This document shows, one piece after another, positions 16,514-25,292 of a stretch of DNA of 64,000 bases. The DNA lies in NCBI GenBank assembly GCA_905233565.1, contig CAJOCL010000001.1, positions 1 to 64,000 on the forward strand, given 5' to 3'. The notes under the pieces are model-generated. The model saw only the letters and a program-made list of their open reading frames with translations. It searched no databases and had not been told where the DNA came from. Source of the DNA: an uncultured Synergistales bacterium (GTDB taxonomy: Bacteria; Synergistota; Synergistia; Synergistales; Aminobacteriaceae). The translations under genes were made by a program, and so were the position numbers. How positions within the stretch are numbered: position 1 is the stretch's first letter; every line of letters begins with the position of its first letter.

Positions 16514-18949
16514 ATGAATGAAAGGAACAATCCACGAAATCCGCACGGAAATAATAATAATGTGAACTACAGAATCAATATTGATGATATACGCTCAAGA
16601 ACCCGGCATATGCAGCAATACCGGCTGCATGAACAAGATACACAGTATTCAAGGCAGCCGCTTAAACCTCAAAAACCGAAAAGACGTAAGCACGTTTCAA
16701 TCATGAAAATCATGCTCATGACACTTCTGTTAGTTGTCATGCTTGCGACAGGGGCATTAAGTGCCGGTGTAGCCTGGTATGTCGTGAAATTATCCGAAGA
16801 CCTCCCGAGCATGGTAGAACTTGCAAACCCTAAAAGCAGCCTGCCTTCAATCATGTATGACAGGAACGGCGAAGTTATTGCCCGCTTGTTCATTGAGAAC
16901 AGAACACCCCTTGAACTTCATGAAATGTCGCCGAACATAATCAGGGCTGTTCTTGCTGCTGAAGACTCTGCATTTTATCAGCACGGCGGTATACGTCTGG
17001 GCTCAATAATGAGGGCATTATGGACAGATATTGTTGAAGGCGGGAAAATTCAGGGCGCAAGTACAATAACTCAGCAGCTGGCAAGAAATTTATTCCTTAC
17101 CCACGAAAAAAGCATAACGCGTAAGGCAAAAGAAATAATAATAGCAATGAGGCTCGAAAAGTTATTCCCGAAAGATAAAATACTTGAGCTTTATCTGAAT
17201 ACGATAAATTTTGGGCGCGGTGCTTGGGGTGTTGAGACGGCAGCACACACGTATTTCGATAAGTCAGCAAAAGATTTAGACCTCGCACAGTCGGCAATAC
17301 TCGCCGGATTAATCGCAAATCCGGGACGCTATAACCCTCAAAGCAGTATCAGCAACGCTAAGGCACGTCAGAATTACGTTTTGGGAAGAATGGAGACTTT
17401 AGGCTGGATTACCCCCCAGCAGAGGCAGGACGCTTACAACGAAGAATTAGAGTTCAGGAGCAGATCTAACAGAATCGAAGAGTATAACAGAGCCCCTTAT
17501 TTTGTATCTCACCTTTTATTTAATGACCTGCTGCCGAAGTACGGAAAAGACGAAGTTTACAGCGGAGGAATGCAGATATACACAACTCTTGATATAAACC
17601 TTCAGGACAAAGCACGGGAAGCAATTCAGGGTCTCAACAAAAATGTAATGGGCGCGCTTGTCTGTCTTGAATCTGAGACGGGGGAAGTATTGGCACTCGT
17701 CGGAGGAAAAGACTTCAAAGAAAGCAAGTTCAACCGTGCAACTCAGGCGGTCAGGCAGCCGGGTTCAAGTTTCAAACCCATAGTTTACGCTGCTGCAATG
17801 GAAGAGGATGTTATGCCGAGCGATCACTTCCTTGATGCTCCGATAACCTTCAAGCAGAAAGGAGGCAAGGGAAAAGGCTGGTCACCCCATAACTCAGGAG
17901 GAGGATACTCGGGCGAAGTTACGCTTCAGAGAGCCTTGACAAGTTCATATAACACCGTAGCCGTAAGGGTAGCGGCCTATATAGGCACTGACTCAATCGT
18001 AAAAATGGCAAGGAATATGGGAATTGAAACGAAATATCTTCCGAATGACCTTTCAATAGCTTTAGGGTCAGCAAGTTTAACGCCCCTTGAAATGGCCGTA
18101 GCCTTCAACTGTTTCAACAACGGCGGAAAGAGAATAATCCCTGCAATGATCCGTGAAATTAAGGATAGGGACGGAAATGTAATCGAACACAGAGAAACGG
18201 CAGTAAGTCAGGCAATGAGGCCGGAAACAGCCTACGCAATACGCTCAATGCTTCAGGATGCCGTAAGGGCAGGAACAGGGAAACCGGCAGCAATTCCGAA
18301 TATTAACACCTTCGGGAAAACAGGAACTTCAAATGATTTCATTGATGCCTGGTTCTGCGGAGGAGTTCCCGGACTTACTACGGTTGTTTATGTTGGCCGT
18401 GACGATCATAAAACTATGGGCAAGCGTGCATTCGGCGGAACTATGGCGGCTCCCGTCTGGAAAAAATTCATGACTTTTGCAACTAAGGAACAGAATACGC
18501 CTGCAAATTTCGAGGCTCCTCCTTCATGGGTTGAAGTCGACAAAGTATCAATATGCAGAAATACCGGTTATTTAGCAAGGCCGGGCTGTCCTTCAGTGCC
18601 GTTATATTTCCCAAAAGGCAGATCGCCCACTGCATCATGCCCGGTTCACGGCGGAAGCTACAAGGCTGCGGACAATGACCCGAGAGGCCCGCGACTGTTT
18701 TTAGTTGAACAGGACGATACATATTTGGCCAGACGCTACGACAGGGACGATGACAATTCATCAGGCAGCAAGAGATCTTCATCGAGTAATCAAGACTCAA
18801 CGCCCTCTCCGTCTCAGCAGGTTTCAGCCCCTTCATCAAGGGCAGCAGTTCCGAAGCCTTCAAATTCTGCGCCTAAGAGGCAGGAGCCTCAGTTAAGCGA
18901 AGTTGAACAGCGTTACAGGCAGCTGCTTAAACAGTACGGTTTAGACTAA
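16514..18949 (+). CDS. Penicillin-binding protein 1A (bifunctional transglycosylase/transpeptidase)
   Basis: This class A PBP polymerises and cross-links peptidoglycan in the periplasm. It has a cytoplasmic N-terminus of ~60 residues rich in Asn, Arg and Gln, then one TM helix (~62-90). The GT51 domain has the catalytic Glu in AAEDSAFYQHGG, QGASTITQQLARNLFLT and LNTINFGRGAWGVETAA. The transpeptidase has SxxK in RQPGSSFKPIVYAAA, SxN in SSYNTVAVR, and KTGTSNDF. A Ser/Pro/Gln-rich tail of ~80 residues follows, probably disordered and periplasmic. The start is ATG with AAGGGG upstream. It is followed closely by chromate transporter genes. Confidence 0.96.
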   Translation: MNERNNPRNPHGNNNNVNYRINIDDIRSRTRHMQQYRLHEQDTQYSRQPLKPQKPKRRKHVSIMKIMLMTLLLVVMLATGALSAGVAWYVVKLSEDLPSMVELANPKSSLPSIMYDRNGEVIARLFIENRTPLELHEMSPNIIRAVLAAEDSAFYQHGGIRLGSIMRALWTDIVEGGKIQGASTITQQLARNLFLTHEKSITRKAKEIIIAMRLEKLFPKDKILELYLNTINFGRGAWGVETAAHTYFDKSAKDLDLAQSAILAGLIANPGRYNPQSSISNAKARQNYVLGRMETLGWITPQQRQDAYNEELEFRSRSNRIEEYNRAPYFVSHLLFNDLLPKYGKDEVYSGGMQIYTTLDINLQDKAREAIQGLNKNVMGALVCLESETGEVLALVGGKDFKESKFNRATQAVRQPGSSFKPIVYAAAMEEDVMPSDHFLDAPITFKQKGGKGKGWSPHNSGGGYSGEVTLQRALTSSYNTVAVRVAAYIGTDSIVKMARNMGIETKYLPNDLSIALGSASLTPLEMAVAFNCFNNGGKRIIPAMIREIKDRDGNVIEHRETAVSQAMRPETAYAIRSMLQDAVRAGTGKPAAIPNINTFGKTGTSNDFIDAWFCGGVPGLTTVVYVGRDDHKTMGKRAFGGTMAAPVWKKFMTFATKEQNTPANFEAPPSWVEVDKVSICRNTGYLARPGCPSVPLYFPKGRSPTASCPVHGGSYKAADNDPRGPRLFLVEQDDTYLARRYDRDDDNSSGSKRSSSSNQDSTPSPSQQVSAPSSRAAVPKPSNSAPKRQEPQLSEVEQRYRQLLKQYGLD

Positions 18950-18961
18950 GGGTAAATTATC

Positions 18962-19516
18962 ATGCTTGCTAAATTGTATATGCAGTTTTTGACGTTCGGG
19001 GCTTTCACGTTCGGAGGGGGCTGGAGCATTGTCGCACAAATGAAAGCATTATACGTAGACCGCGAAAAATCCCTGACTGATGAAGAACTGCTTGACATTA
19101 CAAGTATAGGCAGAAGCCTTCCCGGAACGATGATAGGAAATATCGCAATGTTTTACGGCCACAGGGTTGCGGGATTCTGGGGCGGTGTTGCCTGCATGTT
19201 CGGAATGATAACGGTACCGATGATAATATTGATAATTATCACGAGTTTTTACACGGCCTTTCAACATAATATCTGGGTTGCGTCAGCAATGCGCGGCGTA
19301 AGGACTGCCGTAGCTCCCGTAATACTCAGTGCATTAATGGGAATGATTAAAAGCGCGTTCAAATTTCCGCCCTGTTACGTAATCGCTCTGGCAATGTTCG
19401 GGCTTTACTTTTTCATGAGGGTTAATCCTATATGGCTTGTCGTTATAGGCGCGGTGTTAGGGCTGATTGTCTGTGAATATTACGAGAGAAGGAGCCTTAA
19501 TAATGCTTCTGCTTGA
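18962..19516 (+). CDS. Chromate transporter family protein, first half (ChrA N-type)
   Basis: This is a ~184-residue inner membrane protein of the CHR family, in the split form where two short proteins together equal one full ChrA. The N-terminal motif FGAFTFGGGWSIVAQM and the conserved GRSLPGTMIGNIAMF region are family features, and about six hydrophobic segments follow. Chromate export is known for some full-length ChrA; for paired short CHR proteins the natural substrate is often unclear. The stop codon overlaps the next gene by 14 bases. Confidence 0.88.
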   Translation: MLAKLYMQFLTFGAFTFGGGWSIVAQMKALYVDREKSLTDEELLDITSIGRSLPGTMIGNIAMFYGHRVAGFWGGVACMFGMITVPMIILIIITSFYTAFQHNIWVASAMRGVRTAVAPVILSALMGMIKSAFKFPPCYVIALAMFGLYFFMRVNPIWLVVIGAVLGLIVCEYYERRSLNNASA

Positions 19517-20048
19517 ATTGTTCTGGAGTTTCGTAAAAATAGGTTTTACAAGTTTCGGTGGGCTGTCAATGATTCCGCTGATTTCTGCTGAAATGATTTC
19601 GCACGGCTGGATGACGGCTTCCGAAGTTTCAGACATTGTAGCAATCGCCGAGATGACTCCCGGCCCTCTCGGCCTTAACTGCGCGACATTTGCAGGAATG
19701 AGGGCAGCAGGATTGGCAGGGGCATTCATCGCAAACATGGGCGCACTTGCTCCGACTTTCACGCTTTGTGCAGTAGCAGCCGTTTTCTTTGACCACTTCA
19801 GGGATAATAAATACCTGAGCCGTATTATGACGGGTGTACGCCCTGCATGTGTGGGAATGGTTGCAGGTGTCGTTGTCGATCTTGTAATCGTGAATTATGC
19901 TGACATGGCCGGGAAAATCAATATCCCTTCGGCAGTTTTAGGAGTTGTTGATTTAATTTTGCTGCTGAAGTTCAAGATGTCAATTCCAAAGGTCTTAATC
20001 CTGAGTGCGCTTGCAGGAATAGTATTATTCGGTGTAATCGGCTTATAA
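19503..20048 (+). CDS. Chromate transporter family protein, second half (ChrA C-type)
   Basis: This is the partner of the previous gene: a ~181-residue membrane protein with KIGFTSFGGLSMIPLISAEM at the N-terminus and EMTPGPLGLNCATFAGM, both CHR family motifs. The two halves are inserted in opposite orientation in studied pairs. I chose the ATG at 19503 because AAGGAG lies eight bases upstream. An in-frame ATG at 19467 would overlap the first gene by 50 bases and has no ribosome site. A terminator follows at 20070. Confidence 0.88.
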   Translation: MLLLELFWSFVKIGFTSFGGLSMIPLISAEMISHGWMTASEVSDIVAIAEMTPGPLGLNCATFAGMRAAGLAGAFIANMGALAPTFTLCAVAAVFFDHFRDNKYLSRIMTGVRPACVGMVAGVVVDLVIVNYADMAGKINIPSAVLGVVDLILLLKFKMSIPKVLILSALAGIVLFGVIGL

Positions 20049-20069
20049 TTGGTAAGAGAAGAAATAATG

Positions 20070-20108
20070 CACTTCTCAGGGGGTAAAATAATGGGAAGTG
20101 TTTTTTTT
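20070..20108 (+). terminator. Rho-independent terminator after the chromate transporter pair
   Basis: Nine-bp stem CACTTCTCA / TGGGAAGTG (one G-T pair) followed directly by eight T residues. Confidence 0.85.
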
Positions 20109-20185
20109 GCGCGAATACAAAGACTTAGTTATAATGTGAAAAAATTAGGCATAATATAAAAGATACGTTCAGAGGTGAAAAAATT

Positions 20186-21046
20186 TTGTCCCCCGAAAAA
20201 CTAAAATCAGCCGTAATTATTTCAGCGTTATCTTTATCTCTAATGGCAAATACTGAAGTCTCACATGCCGTTGAACGTCTCTCGGTAACGCCCGGCGGAG
20301 TAATTCTTAACGGTTCGAGGACATATTCAGGCGTGGTAATCGGTGCTTATCAGAAACCATACGCAATGAATTTTGAAATCTGGAAACCTTCAGACCTGCC
20401 CGCAGGCTGGTACGCAACTTTTGACGGCTTCCCCGTTGCACAGATTGCGGAAAACAGATGGGTATACGGTCAAATGGGAATCGACGGCGCAATAATGCCG
20501 ACTAATGTACTTGTAGGCTCCGTAGTCCCTGACAGGGTTCCCGGACTTGCCCGGATTGCGTCCGTATGGTCTTGGGGAAAACATTTCAACAGCCCCGAAT
20601 TTCTTAAAATCCGTGATTACATGTGCAACCGTATGGGCTGGTTTCATGATTTCTATATCAATACGATAATCGCATGGAACACAAACAGGCCGGGTTTATG
20701 GATATGGCTCGGCAACAGGTGGAAGAGATTAACACCCAGATCGGGCGAATATACGTGGCAGATGATGCAGCGTTTAGCCCCTTGGATTGCTGAACAGTTA
20801 AGAAAAAATAATGTCTGGTACACCGGTGGAGAACCTTTAGAGGCTGCGGATCTTGCGCGTCAGTGGGGCTTAATCTGGGGCGGGCGCGTTATCGCTTCAA
20901 GCCTCAAAACATACGGCCATGACGGAGGCGGCGGAGATTCTACGCAGACAACATCAATGCGCGACAGTTCAGGCAGCACCCAAAGCGAGACGACACCGCA
21001 GGAACCTACGAATAATAATAATCAGGGACAATGGGACGTTGATTAG
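20186..21046 (+). CDS. Exported Trp-rich protein of unknown function
   Basis: I do not recognise this 286-residue protein. It begins with a likely signal peptide (AVIISALSLSLMANTEVSHA). Then comes a Trp- and Gly-rich body with repeated WxxG/GxW patterns (YGQMGIDGAIMPTNVLVG; WIWLGNRWKRLTP), probably beta-structured. The last ~50 residues are low complexity (Asp, Ser, Thr, Gln, Asn). The start is TTG at 20186, with AGAGGTG eight bases upstream. The region from 20125 to 20160 has TATAAT-like elements that may be its promoter. It is followed 11 bases later by a TPR-like gene, so the two are probably one operon. Confidence 0.75.
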   Translation: MSPEKLKSAVIISALSLSLMANTEVSHAVERLSVTPGGVILNGSRTYSGVVIGAYQKPYAMNFEIWKPSDLPAGWYATFDGFPVAQIAENRWVYGQMGIDGAIMPTNVLVGSVVPDRVPGLARIASVWSWGKHFNSPEFLKIRDYMCNRMGWFHDFYINTIIAWNTNRPGLWIWLGNRWKRLTPRSGEYTWQMMQRLAPWIAEQLRKNNVWYTGGEPLEAADLARQWGLIWGGRVIASSLKTYGHDGGGGDSTQTTSMRDSSGSTQSETTPQEPTNNNNQGQWDVD

Positions 21047-21057
21047 CGAGGCAGATT

Positions 21058-21960
21058 ATGGCAGGAAAAAATAATAATGCTTCACGCGTTGAACAGCTTC
21101 TTAATATGGCCTGGAACAGCACAAACGACAAGCATACTGTATCGCTGGCCCGTCAGGTTCTGGAAATTTCGCCCGATAATACGGATGCTCTTTTACTCAT
21201 TGCCGACAACACGGAGAATCATGAAGAACGCATAAAAATAATTAAACATGCTATTGATACTCTCAATAAAAATGAAAAGTACGATGATGACGAAAAATTA
21301 TTATTCCTTCTGACGCTGAATTACAGGCTTTCATATACATATTTTGCCGAAAAAAAATTGGACGAGGCTTTATTTTACAGTGAAGAGTCCCTGAAAATTA
21401 TTGCTGACAGCGATGATTCTGACGTTCTGGAAAATTACGAGGATGTAAAAGCGCTGTATTACAGAATATTAATCGAGCGCAAAGAATGGAAAAGAATTTT
21501 AGCTGATACAATGAAAGATGAGATTCACGGCCTTTCTTGGGCATATGCAAGGCTTATAGCGGCATGGTTCACGGCTCCGGGCATGAGTAAATCAGTATGT
21601 TCAAATATGTTCTGGGACGCTCTTATATTGTCGCCTGATGTTCCGTTTTATATGCTCGGTTATCTTGAGGAACCTGACGGAGACGCAGACGAAAGTACTC
21701 AGGAAGATTTTGACTTTGCACTGATGTATTATGATGCCTTGTCAATTTCTGAAGACTTTATGAATTGGTTTACACGCGGCGTAATATTATTCGGGCTTCT
21801 TACAGGCCGTTTTGATGAGCGCGAGAGGGAATACGTTCTTGACGTTATCGACACGCTGGGCGGTTATGAGGAATACGAGAAGATGAGCAGTATACTTGTT
21901 GAAGGTGATGACAGGGCAGTGATTGAGATGCTTGCCGCTAACAAGTGCCTTTCAAAATGA
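21058..21960 (+). CDS. Tetratricopeptide-like helical protein
   Basis: This is a 300-residue soluble protein made of helix pairs. The N-terminal part reads like TPR units (VSLARQVLEISPDNTDALLLIAD; LNYRLSYTYFAEKKLDEALFY), a scaffold for protein-protein contacts. The C-terminal half is acidic and has no recognisable motif. No enzyme signature is seen. It starts 11 bases after the upstream exported protein gene. The downstream gene begins 40 bases after its stop with its own ribosome site. Function unknown. Confidence 0.75.
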   Translation: MAGKNNNASRVEQLLNMAWNSTNDKHTVSLARQVLEISPDNTDALLLIADNTENHEERIKIIKHAIDTLNKNEKYDDDEKLLFLLTLNYRLSYTYFAEKKLDEALFYSEESLKIIADSDDSDVLENYEDVKALYYRILIERKEWKRILADTMKDEIHGLSWAYARLIAAWFTAPGMSKSVCSNMFWDALILSPDVPFYMLGYLEEPDGDADESTQEDFDFALMYYDALSISEDFMNWFTRGVILFGLLTGRFDEREREYVLDVIDTLGGYEEYEKMSSILVEGDDRAVIEMLAANKCLSK

Positions 21961-21999
21961 ATATGATAATAAAGATAAAAATAACAGGAGAATAAAATA

Positions 22000-24474
22000 T
22001 TGACCGTAAATACAAAATATAAATTGACACCTGACAAGCTCAGGAAGATTAAACCGGCTGAAAGCTGGAAATTAAGCACGACAGATGATATTGTTCTGCC
22101 TAAATCAAGAAAGCCCGAACCCTTAATCGGTCAGCAGAGAGCCGTTGAATCCCTTGAATTTGGATTAGCTGTTGACGGAAGGGGCTATAACATTTTCGTT
22201 GTCGGACAGCCCGGAAGCGGAAGGACAAGTTATATTCTCGAACGCCTCCGAAGCATGGCCGCAGCTCTCCCCGCTCCTGATGACTGCTTATATCTGTATA
22301 ATTTTTCAAAACCAGGTGAACCCCTTGCCGTTTCAGTTCCTGCAGGAAAGGGGAAAAAACTTTCAGACGAACTTGACGAACTTTTGAAGGATCTGAAGTC
22401 AGTTATCAGCCGGGCTTTTGAACAGAGCCAGTACGAAGACGCAAAGGCCGCGCATGTCAAAGAATTTCAGGAAAAAGCAGGGGCAATTATGGACAAATTG
22501 AAAGCTAAGGCAGCCCGTGAGCATTTTTCCCTGAAAAGAACTCCGCAGGGTTTTATAAACGTTCCTTTAATCAAAGACAAAGACGAGGAAGGCAAGGAAA
22601 TTATAAGGGAGCTTAAACCGGAAGAGTATGAAGCTCTTGACGAAAAGAAACAGAAAAAATATCAGGCAGTAAGCGAGAGGATTTCACAGCGTACACTTCT
22701 TGGAATGCGCGAGATAAGGGACATGGAAAAAGCCCTTAAAGAAAAATTAAACAAACTTGAAGCTGAAATCTGCCGGTCAGCAATTGCCCCCTGTATGGAC
22801 GAACTAAGAAGCAAATATAAAGATAATGAGACATTACAGAAATGGTTTGACGCTATGACCGATGACATTATCGAAAATTTCGGGGCATTCGTTACGGCAG
22901 CACGCGAAGAGAACGCAGAAGTTGACTTCACGCGCTATCAGGCAAATTTATTCGTCAGCAACGACCCTCAGAAGGGCGCACCCGTAATCTGGGAGACTAA
23001 TCCGACATATTACAATCTTTCAGGAAGAGTTGAATATGAAAGCCATCAGGGATATTTGTATACTGATTTCAGGAGGATACTGTCAGGAGCGTTTCACAAG
23101 GCGAACGGAGGATTTTTAGTTCTTGACGCTGAAAAAGTTTTAATGAATTTCATGGCTTGGGAATCAATTAAACGCATTCTGAGAACCGGCGAGGCTTCAA
23201 TCGAAAATTTAGGCGAACAGTACGGCGCATTGCCCGTTGCCTCTCTCAGGCCTGCACCTATAAAAATGAACCTGAAAATAATAATGACCGGGACTCCGTA
23301 TATTTATGAAATGCTGCAGTATTATGATGCTGAGTTCGGGAAAATCTTCAAGATTAAGGCCAGCTTTGATTACGACATGCCAAGAACGGCAGGCAATGAA
23401 CGGAAAATGGCGCGTTACATCGCTGAGTACGTGAAAAACAGAAATCTTAAACCTTTTGAAGCTCCTGCACTGTCTGAGATAATCGAATGGTCAGGGCGTG
23501 AGGCTGAAGATCAGAATTTGCTTTCTGTTGAAACGGGAAGGCTCAGGGAATTATTAACCGAAGCAAACGCCTGGTCAAACGGAAATACCGTAACACGCGA
23601 AAACGTAATAAAGGCAATCGAACACAGAAATTACAGATTAGGGCTTTACAGGGAAAAATTAACACGGGCATTCAAAGACGGCGTTATACGTGTTGACACT
23701 TCAGGCGGTGAAATCGGACAGATTAACGGATTGAGCGTTATTGACCTTAACGAATACAGATTCGGGCATCCGTCAAGAATTACCGCTAACGTCTTCATGG
23801 GTCAGGAAGGTGTCGTTAATATCGAACGCGAAGTGAAAATGACCGGCCCCATTCACAACAAGGGTTTAATGATACTCTCAAGCTACTTGGGACGGAAATA
23901 CGCTCAGGATATGCCGCTGAGTTTGTCTGCACACATAACTTTTGAACAGAATTATTCAGGAATTGAGGGGGACAGCGCAAGCTCGACCGAATTGTACTGC
24001 ATACTCTCGGCACTTTCAGGGCTTCCGTTAAATCAGGGGATAGCCGTAACGGGGTCTGTTGACCAGTTCGGGAACGTTCAGCCTATCGGGGGCGTTAATG
24101 AAAAAATTGAAGGGTTCTACGAATACTGCAAGATAGCAGGCCTTACGGGAGAACAGGGGGTTATGATACCTCAGACGAATATACGGCACTTAATGCTTAA
24201 TCCTGAAGTTATAGATGCCGTCAAAAACGGCAGATTTTCAGTCTGGGCTGTCAAAGATATTGATGAAGGCCTTGAAATTCTGACGGGAATAACCGCCGGG
24301 AAAGTTCATAAAGACGGCTCATACAGCGATAAAACAGTTCACGGAATGGTCAAGGCAAGGTTAAAGAAAATGCTTTCTGACGGTATGAGATTGGAAAAGA
24401 AATTTTCACGCTCGCCCAGAAAATCTAAAAAGTCAGCAAAAAATAAAGATGCCGCCACATCAGAAAATGTATAA
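22000..24474 (+). CDS. Lon-like ATP-dependent protease (AAA_32/LonB type)
   Basis: This is an 824-residue AAA+ protease of the Lon family without the N-terminal LAN domain. Residues ~40-60 carry a Walker A-like GQPGSGRTS in a RadA/Sms-like first segment. A long charged helical insertion follows (~110-290), then the second part of the ATPase module (GGFLVLDAEKVLMN as Walker B-like). The C-terminal Lon proteolytic domain has the Ser in GDSASSTELY and the Lys in NEKIEGFYEYC, the usual Ser-Lys dyad. The start is TTG at 22000, with CAGGAG nine bases upstream. It probably degrades damaged or regulatory proteins. It overlaps nth. Confidence 0.92.
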   Translation: MTVNTKYKLTPDKLRKIKPAESWKLSTTDDIVLPKSRKPEPLIGQQRAVESLEFGLAVDGRGYNIFVVGQPGSGRTSYILERLRSMAAALPAPDDCLYLYNFSKPGEPLAVSVPAGKGKKLSDELDELLKDLKSVISRAFEQSQYEDAKAAHVKEFQEKAGAIMDKLKAKAAREHFSLKRTPQGFINVPLIKDKDEEGKEIIRELKPEEYEALDEKKQKKYQAVSERISQRTLLGMREIRDMEKALKEKLNKLEAEICRSAIAPCMDELRSKYKDNETLQKWFDAMTDDIIENFGAFVTAAREENAEVDFTRYQANLFVSNDPQKGAPVIWETNPTYYNLSGRVEYESHQGYLYTDFRRILSGAFHKANGGFLVLDAEKVLMNFMAWESIKRILRTGEASIENLGEQYGALPVASLRPAPIKMNLKIIMTGTPYIYEMLQYYDAEFGKIFKIKASFDYDMPRTAGNERKMARYIAEYVKNRNLKPFEAPALSEIIEWSGREAEDQNLLSVETGRLRELLTEANAWSNGNTVTRENVIKAIEHRNYRLGLYREKLTRAFKDGVIRVDTSGGEIGQINGLSVIDLNEYRFGHPSRITANVFMGQEGVVNIEREVKMTGPIHNKGLMILSSYLGRKYAQDMPLSLSAHITFEQNYSGIEGDSASSTELYCILSALSGLPLNQGIAVTGSVDQFGNVQPIGGVNEKIEGFYEYCKIAGLTGEQGVMIPQTNIRHLMLNPEVIDAVKNGRFSVWAVKDIDEGLEILTGITAGKVHKDGSYSDKTVHGMVKARLKKMLSDGMRLEKKFSRSPRKSKKSAKNKDAATSENV

Positions 24475-25135
24475 CAGGGAAAAAATCATCTCAGTTCTTG
24501 ACGCTCTCGAAACTCAATACCACAACGAATCAAGCCCGCCTGAACTCGGCCATTATGAGCCTCTTGACGGGCTTATTCTGACAATATTGTCGCAGAATAC
24601 GAATGACATTAACCGCGACAGGGCATATGAAAAAATGAAGTCGGATTTTCCCGAATGGAAGGACGTTGTCAGCGCGGGAGCATCGAGGCTTGAGGATTCA
24701 ATAAAAACGGCAGGGCTGGCACATACGAAATCAGCAAGAATTATCACTGTACTTAAACAGGTATATTGTGATTTCGGAGATTACTCGATTCGTGGTCTTG
24801 AAAAGTATTCACCTGAATATATACGGAAATATCTGCGCGCGCTGCCCGGTGTCGGGGCTAAAACTGTTGCATGCACGATGCTGTTTGATTTCAAGATTAA
24901 GGCGTTCCCCGTTGATACGCATATAACGCGCATATCTCAAAGGACAGGAATAGCCCCCGTTAAGGCAAAACCTGAAGAGATTTCAGAAATGCTTGAAAAT
25001 ATTGTCCCCGCTTCAAGGTGTCTGGGGGGACATGTAAACATGATTGCTCACGGAAGGGCTGTTTGTCATTCCCGGAAACCTGAATGCAATTCCTGCATCA
25101 TAGCAAGCCTGTGTAATAAAAATTTATCTGAATAG
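24449..25135 (+). CDS. nth: Endonuclease III-like DNA glycosylase/AP lyase
   Basis: This is a base-excision repair enzyme that removes oxidised pyrimidines and nicks at abasic sites. It has a helix-hairpin-helix motif LPGVGAKTVA with the catalytic Lys, the catalytic Asp in FPVDTHITR, and a [4Fe-4S] loop with Cys spacing C-x6-C-x2-C-x5-C near the C-terminus (CHSRKPECNSCIIASLC). The length of 228 residues is slightly over the usual ~210. The start is uncertain: ATG at 24449 overlaps the Lon-like gene by 26 bases and ATG at 24467 by 8. Neither has a good ribosome site, which suggests translational coupling. Confidence 0.93.
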   Translation: MPPHQKMYNREKIISVLDALETQYHNESSPPELGHYEPLDGLILTILSQNTNDINRDRAYEKMKSDFPEWKDVVSAGASRLEDSIKTAGLAHTKSARIITVLKQVYCDFGDYSIRGLEKYSPEYIRKYLRALPGVGAKTVACTMLFDFKIKAFPVDTHITRISQRTGIAPVKAKPEEISEMLENIVPASRCLGGHVNMIAHGRAVCHSRKPECNSCIIASLCNKNLSE

Positions 25136-25208
25136 TGAGCCTCTCACAGCTTAAGTCGCTAGTGTTCACGCTGGAGGTCTTAAAGTACTCGATTATATTT
25201 TTAATAAC

Positions 25209-25242
25209 TTGACCGATAGTTACAACCTGTTGTTATACTCGG
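25209..25242 (+). promoter_or_regulatory. MerR-type promoter/operator 1 (19-bp spacer)
   Basis: The -35 TTGACC (25209-25214) and -10 TATACT (25234-25239) are separated by 19 bases, the long spacer typical of MerR-activated promoters. The spacer holds a dyad, ACAAC-CT-GTTGT (25222-25233), with outer arms CCGA (25213) and TCGG (25239), centred at 25227.5. Its sequence is shared with the promoter at 27707. It should drive the hydrolase and CMD genes that follow. Confidence 0.8.
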
Positions 25243-25292
25243 AAAAATTTTTAATACGGAGGTTATCAACCTTAAGAATTATAATATTTACA

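Noticed and set aside
19467-19502. Upstream start for the second chromate transporter gene
   Set aside because: It overlaps the first gene by 50 bases without a ribosome site, while ATG 19503 has AAGGAG eight bases upstream.
25209-25292. Hydrolase start at TTG 25209
   Set aside because: That TTG is part of the -35 box TTGACC of a MerR-type promoter, so it cannot be in the transcript.
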